From: Profundicola sp051011115
GTDB lineage: Bacteria > Bacteroidota > Bacteroidia > Flavobacteriales > Weeksellaceae
DNA: 12,373 nt
Assembly (NCBI GenBank): GCA_051011115.1
Contig: JBPCUN010000126.1
Span: 1 to 12,373, forward strand
Reading direction: 5' to 3'
The notes below the pieces were generated by a model. The model had not been told where the DNA came from, did no database searches, and worked only from the letters and a program-made list of their open reading frames with translations. A program made the translations under genes and the position numbers. This document shows positions 1 through 6,488 of this stretch, in pieces (positions within the stretch are counted from its first letter, which is position 1; each line of letters begins with the position of its first letter).

Positions 1-523
1 CTGTTGCGATGCCTCCAGCCGCTAATACAGGAATTTTCACATGTTTGGTCACGTCTGGGATCAAGCAAAAAGTGGTGGTTTCTTCCCTACCATTATGACC
101 ACCTGCTTCAAAGCCTTCTGCGACGATACCATCCACGCCAGCTTCTTGTGATTTTAAAGCGAATTTAGTGGAACTTACCACGTGTATTACTTTAATACCT
201 TCTTTTTGCAATGTACTTGTCCATTTCTTTGGACTTCCCGCAGAGGTAAACACGATTTTTACGCTTAATTTTATGATGCTTTCAATATGTTCTTCTATTG
301 CTGGATACATTAGAGGTAAATTTACCCCAAAAGGTTTATTTGTAGCTTCTTTGCATTTAATGATATGCTCTTTTAAAACTTCAGGGTACATACTTCCAGC
401 TCCCAGCAATCCTAATCCTCCCGCATTGGAAACGGCAGAGGCAAGTCGCCAGCCACTATTCCATATCATACCACCTTGTATGATGGGATATTGAATTCCA
501 AAAAGTGTATTAATTCTATTCAT
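1..523 (-). CDS. Nitronate monooxygenase / FabK-like NAD(P)H-dependent flavin oxidoreductase (partial, 5' part)
   Basis: The first 174 codons of a gene read leftward; the rest lies beyond the left edge. The ATG at 523-521 gives MNRINTLFGIQYPIIQGGM, the usual opening of the 2-nitropropane dioxygenase / nitronate monooxygenase TIM-barrel family, with the FMN-contacting QGGM at residues 16-19. Residues 135-145 read AEGFEAGGHNG, the family signature; His143 lies where nitronate monooxygenases carry their catalytic base. Residues 165-173 (PVLAAGGIA) fit the next FMN-phosphate strand. Members are cytosolic FMN enzymes that oxidise alkyl nitronates; close relatives (FabK) are NAD(P)H-dependent enoyl-ACP reductases. 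Sequence alone does not separate the two, so the substrate is left open. The gene is divergent from the small acidic protein gene at 671. A weak promoter-like CAACTATA (581-588, minus-strand TATAGTTG) lies upstream but is not convincing. Confidence 0.88.
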   Translation of the reverse strand, partial: MNRINTLFGIQYPIIQGGMIWNSGWRLASAVSNAGGLGLLGAGSMYPEVLKEHIIKCKEATNKPFGVNLPLMYPAIEEHIESIIKLSVKIVFTSAGSPKKWTSTLQKEGIKVIHVVSSTKFALKSQEAGVDGIVAEGFEAGGHNGREETTTFCLIPDVTKHVKIPVLAAGGIAT

Positions 524-623
524 ACTATCCTATTTAATGCTAAATATATTAAAAAGAATAGGTAAAATGAACCTAATTTGCAACTATACACCTAAAGTTA
601 ACATATAATTCAAGAACAAATCA

Positions 624-654
624 TTTGGAAATATGATTTACTTTGATACTTTTG
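624..654 (+). promoter_or_regulatory. Bacteroidota-type promoter (TTTG-N19-TAnnTTTG)
   Basis: TTTG at 624-627 (-33 element) and TACTTTTG at 647-654 (-7 element, matching TAnnTTTG) are separated by 19 bases, within the range known for the Bacteroidota primary sigma factor. Transcription would begin near 660, leaving about 10 bases of leader before the ATG at 671. The match is full at both elements; the start site itself is inferred. Confidence 0.6.
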
Positions 655-670
655 CAAAAAATTTAGAGAT

Positions 671-892
671 ATGTATTGGACATTAGAACTTGCGTCTTAT
701 TTGAGTGATGCCCCTTGGCCAGCAACGAAGGATGAGTTAATAGATTATGCCATCAGAACTGGTGCTCCTTTAGAAGTTGTAGAAAATTTACAATCTATTG
801 AGGATGAGGGTGATGCTTATGAGTCTATTCAAGAAATTTGGCCAGATTATCCAACAGAGGATGATTTTCTTTGGAATGAAGACGAATACTAA
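671..892 (+). CDS. DUF2795-type small acidic protein
   Basis: A 73-residue protein, strongly acidic in its second half (for example residues IEDEGD and the closing NEDEY). It has no signal peptide, membrane helix or cysteine, so it is probably cytosolic. The sequence MYWTLELASYLSDAPWPATK at the start, followed by ELIDYAIRTGAP and a tail containing EIWPDYPTEDDF, is what I recognise as the DUF2795 family, which is widespread and highly conserved in Flavobacteriia. Its biochemical role is not known to me. The gene stands alone: a full-consensus promoter ends 16 bases upstream of the ATG and a terminator begins 15 bases after the stop. The ATG at 671 is chosen because the conserved motif starts there and the predicted leader is very short. 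It is divergent from the flavin enzyme gene. Confidence 0.88.
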   Translation: MYWTLELASYLSDAPWPATKDELIDYAIRTGAPLEVVENLQSIEDEGDAYESIQEIWPDYPTEDDFLWNEDEY

Positions 893-907
893 AAATAATT
901 TTGAAAT

Positions 908-936
908 AAAAGCCCTATAGCGATAAAGGGCTTTTT
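908..936 (+). terminator. Rho-independent terminator after the DUF2795-type gene
   Basis: The arm AAAAGCCCT (908-916) pairs with AGGGCTTTT (927-935) over 9 bp around a 10-base loop, and the downstream arm runs into a T tract. It separates the small gene from secA. Confidence 0.85.
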
Positions 937-947
937 GTTTCATAATA

Positions 948-981
948 TTGTACGTTCTATTTTTACTTTATAATATATTTG
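948..981 (+). promoter_or_regulatory. Possible secA promoter
   Basis: TATATTTG at 974-981 matches the Bacteroidota -7 element TAnnTTTG. A TTG at 948-950 lies 23 bases upstream, at the long end of the accepted spacing. Transcription would start near 988, giving a leader of about 75 bases before the secA ATG. It is the only full -7 match in the gap, but the AT-rich context makes chance matches likely. Confidence 0.4.
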
Positions 982-998
982 ACTGCAATACTGTCATG

Positions 999-1018
999 TT
1001 TATGCATCTTTGCATAAA
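999..1018 (+). promoter_or_regulatory. Short inverted repeat (hairpin or operator) in the secA leader
   Basis: TTTATGCA (999-1006) and TGCATAAA (1011-1018) form a perfect 8-bp inverted repeat around the 4-base loop TCTT. It is not followed by a T tract, so it is not a simple terminator. It would lie within the secA leader if transcription starts near 988. It could be an RNA hairpin, a protein-binding site, or chance in AT-rich DNA. Confidence 0.3.
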
Positions 1019-1063
1019 ATTTGACTTACTTAGGTCTTATAATAAAAATTTACACCTTACCAT

Positions 1064-4000
1064 ATGGGTTTCTTAGATAAAATATTAAAAGGTTTCTTAG
1101 GAGATAAGAACAAAAAAGACGTTGCCGAGCTTCAGAAATATGTAGATAAGATTCTAGAGCACGAGAAAGAAATAGAAAAACTTTCCATTGATGAACTTAG
1201 AAATAAGACTGCATCATTTAAGCAGAAAATCAAAGACGCTACTAATGCACAAGATGAGGAGATTGCATCATTAAGGAAAGAAGTAGAAGTCTTAGAAAAT
1301 ATTGATGAAAAAGATGCTATTTTTTCTAAAATAGATCAATTAAATAAAGATAAATACGAGATTGAAGAAAAGGTTTTAGCAGATATTTTACCAGAAGCAT
1401 TTGCTGTGGTAAAAGAAACAGCCAAACGTTTTTACCACCATAGTGAATTAGAAGTATTAGCTACTCCTTTTGATAGAGAACTTGCTGGAACTAAAGATTA
1501 TGTTTCTTTAACTAATGAAAATAATGCTATTTGGAAGAATAGCTGGGATGCAGCAGGAAAGAAGGTTGTATGGGACATGATTCATTATGATGTTCAGCTA
1601 ATTGGTGGTACTGCCTTGCATCAAGGTAAAATTGCAGAGATGCAAACAGGTGAGGGTAAAACCCTTGTAGCTACCCTGCCAATTTATCTAAATGCACTTA
1701 CGGGTAGAGGGGTTCACGTAATTACGGTAAACAACTATTTAGCACGTCGTGACTCTACTTGGATTGGTCCTCTTATGGAGTTCCATGGTTTAAGTATCGA
1801 TTGTATTGATAACCATAGACCGAACTCACCAGGTAGAAAGAAAGCATATAAATGTGATATTGTTTACGGAACCAATAACGAATTTGGTTTTGATTATTTG
1901 CGTGACAATATGGCTACATCGATGGATAATCTAGTTCAACAGGAATTAAATTATGCCATAATTGACGAGGTCGATTCTGTATTGATAGATGATGCTAGAA
2001 CACCTTTAATTATTTCTGGGCCTGTTCCGCAAGGAGATCGCCAAGAATTTGATGCTCTAAAACCAACCATTGACAAGATTGTAAACGTTCAACGTAAGCA
2101 ATTGTCTTCTACATTAAATGATGCTAAAAAACTTTGGAAAGAAGGTAAAGCTAAGGAAGCAGGATTTGAATTGTTAAAAGTTCACCGTGGTCTACCTAAG
2201 TATAAACCATTGATTAAATTTTTGTCAGAGGATGGTGTTCGTACACAATTACAGAAGACAGAGTCTATTTATATGCAGGATAACAACCGTGAAATGCATA
2301 AGGTGGATGAGCATTTATACTTTGTAATAGACGAAAAACAAAATCAAATTAACCTAACAGATAAAGGAATTGAATATTTATCTGAAGGATCACAGAATGC
2401 AGATTTCTTTGTATTGCCTGAGGTAGGGGAAGAAGTTGCAAAAATTGAACAGTTGAATCTTCCAAAAGAAGAGGAGCATCAGAGAAAAGAAGAATTTTTT
2501 AGAGAATACTCTGTGAAATCTGAGCGAATTCACACCATGAATCAGCTTCTAAAAGCGTATACACTGTTTGAAAAAGATGTAGAATACGTGGTAATGGAAG
2601 GTCAGGTGAAAATCGTAGATGAACAGACAGGTCGTATCATGGATGGTAGACGTTATTCGGACGGATTACACCAGGCGATAGAGGCGAAAGAGAATGTGAA
2701 GATTGAAGCGGCGACGCAAACCTTTGCTACTGTAACCTTACAGAATTACTTCCGTATGTACAATAAACTGTCTGGTATGACAGGTACGGCAGAGACAGAA
2801 GCAGGAGAATTCTGGGAAATCTATGAATTGGATGTGGTGGTAATTCCTACCAATAGACCCATTGCTAGAGAAGATAAGCAGGATAAAATTTATAAGACTA
2901 ATAGAGAGAAGTTTAATGCAGTAATAGAAGAGGTTACAGCATTGGCCAATGCAGGCAGACCTGTATTGGTGGGTACCACATCTGTAGAGGTTTCCGAATT
3001 TTTATCTAGAGCATTACAGCTTAGAAAAATTGACCATAATGTATTGAATGCTAAATTGCACAAGCAAGAGGCAGAAGTAGTTGAAGAAGCGGGTCAACCG
3101 GGTAAAGTAACGATTGCCACCAACATGGCCGGTCGTGGTACTGATATTAAATTGAGCGAAGAAGTTAAGAATTCTGGGGGTCTAGCCATTATTGGTACAG
3201 AAAGACATGACTCTAGACGTGTAGATAGACAGTTAAGAGGTCGTGCAGGTAGACAAGGGGATCCAGGAAGCTCACAATTCTTTGTGTCTTTAGAAGATAG
3301 TTTGATGCGTTTATTTGGATCTGAAAAGATTTCAAAATTAATGGATAGAATGGGCCATAAAGAAGGAGATGTTTTACAACACTCTATGGTTTCTAAATCT
3401 ATAGAACGCGCACAGAAGAAAGTAGAAGAAAATAACTTTGGTATCCGTAAGCGTTTATTAGAGTATGATGATGTGATGAATAAACAACGTGAGGTTATTT
3501 ACTCTAGACGTCGTAATGCATTAAATGGAGAGCGATTAGATACGGACATTGCTAACATGATTTATGATACTGCTGTTGGGATTGTAAATGAGCAAAAAGC
3601 GAAGAATGATTTTAAAGCTTTTGAGCTTGATTTGATTACTCATTTTACGATGGATACTCCTGTAACTGAAGCAGAATTCCAATCAAAATCTGAGGATGAA
3701 ATCATACAGTTGGTATTTGATTCTGCAATGGAAGATTATAAAATCAAAGTGAGAGTTACTACAGAAAAAGTATTCCCAGTTATTGCGAATATTTTTGAAA
3801 ATAATGTAAATAACTTCAAACGTATTCAAGTTCCATTTACAGATGGGAATAAAACTTTAACTGTTGTTTCTGATTTAGAAAAGGCTTACAATTCTGAAGG
3901 TAAAGAGTTAATCAAAGATTTTGAGAAGGGAATTGTTTTAGCTTTAATAGATGATAAATGGAAAGAGCATTTACGCGATATGGATGATTTACGTCGTTCT

Positions 4001-4420
4001 GTACAGAATGTTACTTATGAGCAGAAAGATCCATTGGTTGTATATAAAGAAGAATCTTTCTATATGTTTAGAAACATGCTAGATGAGATGAATAGAGAAA
4101 TCATTTCATTCTTGTTCAAAGGTGAATTACCAGAGCCAGATCCTAGACAAATACAACAAGCACGCAAACAGAAAGAAGAGAAAGTGCAGACCAGTAGAGG
4201 TGCAGATGATGGCCAAACAGAGACGCAACGCGCACAACAACAAGCTGGAGAACATGTGAGCCAAGAATCGGAAGTCACAGCACCTAGACATGTGGTAAAA
4301 ATTGGAAGAAACGAAAAAGTAAAAATCAGAAACGTTCATTCTGGTGAAATGCAAGAATTAAAGTATAAACAAGCAGAATCCATGATTGAAAGTGGAGAAT
4401 GGGTGTTGGTAGAAGATTAA
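1064..4420 (+). CDS. secA: Preprotein translocase ATPase subunit SecA
   Basis: The ATPase motor that drives unfolded preproteins through SecYEG at the inner membrane. All core motifs are present: Walker A MQTGEGKT (193-200), Walker B DEVD (301-304), the nucleotide-domain switch GMTGTAETE (571-579), TNMAGRGTDI (686-695) and the arginine-finger region QLRGRAGRQGD (723-733). At 1118 aa it is about 200 residues longer than E. coli SecA (901 aa). Much of the extra length lies between Walker B and GMTGTA, in the preprotein cross-linking region, as is usual in Bacteroidota. After the helical scaffold comes a Gln/Glu-rich linker (about 1030-1075), then a basic-acidic tail starting near IGRNEKVKI. The tail has no Cys-x-Cys zinc motif for SecB or lipid binding. 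The start MGFLDKILKGF is typical for the group. The gene is monocistronic, with a terminator directly downstream and a structured leader upstream. Confidence 0.98.
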   Translation: MGFLDKILKGFLGDKNKKDVAELQKYVDKILEHEKEIEKLSIDELRNKTASFKQKIKDATNAQDEEIASLRKEVEVLENIDEKDAIFSKIDQLNKDKYEIEEKVLADILPEAFAVVKETAKRFYHHSELEVLATPFDRELAGTKDYVSLTNENNAIWKNSWDAAGKKVVWDMIHYDVQLIGGTALHQGKIAEMQTGEGKTLVATLPIYLNALTGRGVHVITVNNYLARRDSTWIGPLMEFHGLSIDCIDNHRPNSPGRKKAYKCDIVYGTNNEFGFDYLRDNMATSMDNLVQQELNYAIIDEVDSVLIDDARTPLIISGPVPQGDRQEFDALKPTIDKIVNVQRKQLSSTLNDAKKLWKEGKAKEAGFELLKVHRGLPKYKPLIKFLSEDGVRTQLQKTESIYMQDNNREMHKVDEHLYFVIDEKQNQINLTDKGIEYLSEGSQNADFFVLPEVGEEVAKIEQLNLPKEEEHQRKEEFFREYSVKSERIHTMNQLLKAYTLFEKDVEYVVMEGQVKIVDEQTGRIMDGRRYSDGLHQAIEAKENVKIEAATQTFATVTLQNYFRMYNKLSGMTGTAETEAGEFWEIYELDVVVIPTNRPIAREDKQDKIYKTNREKFNAVIEEVTALANAGRPVLVGTTSVEVSEFLSRALQLRKIDHNVLNAKLHKQEAEVVEEAGQPGKVTIATNMAGRGTDIKLSEEVKNSGGLAIIGTERHDSRRVDRQLRGRAGRQGDPGSSQFFVSLEDSLMRLFGSEKISKLMDRMGHKEGDVLQHSMVSKSIERAQKKVEENNFGIRKRLLEYDDVMNKQREVIYSRRRNALNGERLDTDIANMIYDTAVGIVNEQKAKNDFKAFELDLITHFTMDTPVTEAEFQSKSEDEIIQLVFDSAMEDYKIKVRVTTEKVFPVIANIFENNVNNFKRIQVPFTDGNKTLTVVSDLEKAYNSEGKELIKDFEKGIVLALIDDKWKEHLRDMDDLRRSVQNVTYEQKDPLVVYKEESFYMFRNMLDEMNREIISFLFKGELPEPDPRQIQQARKQKEEKVQTSRGADDGQTETQRAQQQAGEHVSQESEVTAPRHVVKIGRNEKVKIRNVHSGEMQELKYKQAESMIESGEWVLVED

Positions 4421-4446
4421 ATTTTAAATTTTTTCAATAATTGAAT

Positions 4447-4479
4447 AAACGGAATGGCTTTAGCTGTTCCGTTTTTTTT
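4447..4479 (+). terminator. Rho-independent terminator after secA
   Basis: The arm AAACGGAA (4447-4454) pairs with TTCCGTTT (4467-4474). The stem continues inward through wobble pairs and GC/GC to a TTTA tetraloop (4459-4462), and eight T residues follow the G at 4471. It is one of the strongest terminators in the window. Confidence 0.92.
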
Positions 4480-4520
4480 GCATCATATTAATTTGCACAG
4501 TTTTTGAATTAATAATCTTT

Positions 4521-5195
4521 ATGAATTTGAATATTTCAATTAAATCATTTTTAGTTTTAATGATTCTTCCTATGATGATGAATTGTCAAGAGAAGGTATC
4601 TGAAACTGTAATAAAACCAACAAAAAATACAGCTATGAATCAAGATAAAAATTTAGAGCAAGCCACGTTTGGTGCAGGATGTTTCTGGTGTATAGAGGCT
4701 GCTTTTGATCAATTAAATGGCGTAACCAATGTACAATCTGGATATGCAGGTGGACACCAGAAAAACCCAAGTTATAAAGAAGTTTGTACTGGAAATACTG
4801 GTCACGCAGAAGTAATCCAAGTTACTTATAACCCAGATGAAATTTCTTACGAAACACTATTAGATGCTTTTTGGGTTATCCATGACCCAACGCAACTTAA
4901 TAGACAGGGAAATGATGTGGGCACGCAATATAGATCTGAAATTTTCTATCATAATGATGAGCAAAAAGAATTAGCAGAAGCTTCAATGAAGAAAGAAAAA
5001 GCCTCTGGTAAATATGATAAACCTATTGTGACTAAACTATCTCCTTTAGATGAGAACTTTTACCCTGCAGAGGATTATCACACAGATTATTATGAATTAA
5101 ATAAAACCCAACCATATTGTAATGCAGTGATTGCACCCAAATTGAGGAAATTTTATGCTGAGTTTAAAGATAAATTGAAACCAGAATATCAATAA
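4521..5195 (+). CDS. msrA: Peptide-methionine (S)-S-oxide reductase MsrA, probably exported lipoprotein
   Basis: Reduces the S-epimer of methionine sulfoxide in oxidised proteins, regenerated by thioredoxin-like partners. The catalytic motif GCFWC covers residues 53-57, with Cys54 as the nucleophile. The family stretches SGYAGG, TGHAEV and DVGTQYRS follow, and Cys200 in the C-terminal PYCNAVIAPK is the likely resolving cysteine. The 224 residues comprise a normal MsrA domain from about residue 46 plus an N-terminal extension. The extension has Lys8, a hydrophobic stretch FLVLMILPMMM (10-20), then Asn21-Cys22, followed by a polar linker. This looks like a lipoprotein signal, although Asn before the Cys is not the usual Gly/Ala/Ser, so the enzyme probably repairs envelope proteins. 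A cytosolic form from the internal Met39 cannot be excluded. The gene is flanked by terminators and stands alone; I see no convincing promoter. Confidence 0.95.
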   Translation: MNLNISIKSFLVLMILPMMMNCQEKVSETVIKPTKNTAMNQDKNLEQATFGAGCFWCIEAAFDQLNGVTNVQSGYAGGHQKNPSYKEVCTGNTGHAEVIQVTYNPDEISYETLLDAFWVIHDPTQLNRQGNDVGTQYRSEIFYHNDEQKELAEASMKKEKASGKYDKPIVTKLSPLDENFYPAEDYHTDYYELNKTQPYCNAVIAPKLRKFYAEFKDKLKPEYQ

Positions 5196-5220
5196 ATACT
5201 TAGGAATAAAAAAATATTTT

Positions 5221-5252
5221 AAAAATCGCACAAACTATTGTTGCGATTTTTT
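5221..5252 (+). terminator. Rho-independent terminator after msrA
   Basis: The arm AAAAATCGCA (5221-5230) pairs with TGCGATTTTT (5242-5251) over 10 bp with an 11-base loop, and the 3' arm ends in a T tract. It isolates msrA from the proline dehydrogenase gene. Confidence 0.85.
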
Positions 5253-5288
5253 ATTTGCCGTAAATTTATCGTTTAATACTATTAAGTT

Positions 5289-6455
5289 ATGTCCCTATTT
5301 GAAAATACTGAGATTGCGTTTAAATTAAAGTCAAATAATGAATTGCGCAAAGCGTACGCACTTTTTAAGGCCGTGGATAAAAATTGGCTCACAGATTTGG
5401 GTGCATGGAGTTTACCTTGGGCAATTCATATTCCAGGAGTTAAATCTATCATGAAAGCTACTGTTTTTGCTCAATTTTGTGGTGGAGAAACAAGACAAGA
5501 GTCCTTGCAAACAGTTGAGCAAATTTACGCACAAAACGTGAAGAGTATTTTAGACTATTCTGTAGAAGGAAAGGAAAGTGAAGAAGATTATGAGCGTTGT
5601 TTTAATGAAATCATGGCGATTATAGACATTGCGCAAGGTAATCCGATGATTCCTTTTGTGGTGTTTAAGCCCACTGGCTTTGGAAATATTGATATTTATA
5701 CCAAAGTTGGTGCTGGGGAAAAGCTAAATGCCAATGAGGAAGAGCAATGGAACAATATTCGAAGAAGATTTAAAGCCGTATGTGAAAAGGGGTATAACAA
5801 AGACGTTACCATTATGATTGATGCTGAGGAATCGTGGATGCAAGATGCGGCAGATGATTTAGCAGTAGAGATGATGCAGTTATTTAATAAGGAACGTTGC
5901 ATAGTGATGAATACCCTACAAATGTATAGACATGATCGATTAGCCTATTTAAAAAACCAAGCTAAACGAGCCAAAGAAGGCAATTATTTACTAGGTTATA
6001 AAGTTGTGAGGGGGGCATATATGGAGAAAGAAAGAGAACGAGCCAAAGTAAAAGGATATCCTTCACCTATTCAACCCAATAAGGCAAGTACAGACCACGA
6101 TTACAATGAGGCTATTCAATTTATTGCAGAAAACAAGGATAGAATTTCTCTTTTTGCAGGAACGCATAATGAACAAAGCTGCAAACTTTTAATGGACTAT
6201 ATAGATCAAAACAATGTATCTAAAGATGATAATCATTTATGGTTTGGTCAGTTATTAGGAATGAGCGATAACATTAGTTTTGTTTTAGGTGATAAAGGTT
6301 ATAACATCGCTAAATATGTGCCTTATGGTCCAGTGAAAGATGTGATGCCCTACTTAATTCGTAGAGCACAAGAGAATACTTCTGTAGCAGGGCAATCCTC
6401 TAGAGAATTAGGTCTCTTGCATAAAGAATTAAAGAGAAGAAAACTAGAAAATTAA
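5289..6455 (+). CDS. putA: Proline dehydrogenase (monofunctional, FAD-dependent)
   Basis: Oxidises L-proline to delta-1-pyrroline-5-carboxylate and passes electrons through FAD to membrane quinones, the first step of proline use as carbon and nitrogen source. The 388 residues cover a single proline dehydrogenase barrel: FKPTG (126-130), DAEES (178-182), the FAD-binding VVRGAY (239-244), GTHNE, then FGQLLGMSDN and YVPYGPV. The C-terminal RRAQENT (358-364) holds the arginine pair that binds the substrate carboxylate. There is no fused glutamate-semialdehyde dehydrogenase domain and no DNA-binding domain, unlike E. coli PutA, so the second step must come from a separate gene outside the window. 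The length is normal for Bacteroidota. priA begins 33 bases after the stop with no terminator between, so the two are probably cotranscribed. TAAATTTA (5261-5268) with TTG at 5241-5243 is a weak promoter candidate. Confidence 0.94.
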   Translation: MSLFENTEIAFKLKSNNELRKAYALFKAVDKNWLTDLGAWSLPWAIHIPGVKSIMKATVFAQFCGGETRQESLQTVEQIYAQNVKSILDYSVEGKESEEDYERCFNEIMAIIDIAQGNPMIPFVVFKPTGFGNIDIYTKVGAGEKLNANEEEQWNNIRRRFKAVCEKGYNKDVTIMIDAEESWMQDAADDLAVEMMQLFNKERCIVMNTLQMYRHDRLAYLKNQAKRAKEGNYLLGYKVVRGAYMEKERERAKVKGYPSPIQPNKASTDHDYNEAIQFIAENKDRISLFAGTHNEQSCKLLMDYIDQNNVSKDDNHLWFGQLLGMSDNISFVLGDKGYNIAKYVPYGPVKDVMPYLIRRAQENTSVAGQSSRELGLLHKELKRRKLEN

Positions 6456-6488
6456 AATTCACTATCTTACTCTTTTTAAAATTATAAT

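Noticed and set aside
168..494. Plus-strand open frame of about 108 codons
   Set aside because: It is antisense to the nitronate monooxygenase-like gene, whose minus-strand translation shows clear family motifs; the plus-strand protein resembles nothing.
4060..4354. Two overlapping minus-strand open frames rich in Cys and Ser
   Set aside because: They lie opposite the low-complexity Gln/Glu linker and tail of secA, which naturally gives open antisense frames with such composition.
4481..4520. Possible msrA promoter around TTAATTTG (4488-4495)
   Set aside because: The second base is wrong for TAnnTTTG, and the only upstream TTTG is far too close because it is part of the secA terminator.
5696..5902. 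Minus-strand open frame inside the proline dehydrogenase gene
   Set aside because: Antisense shadow of conserved coding sequence, with no motif or promoter.
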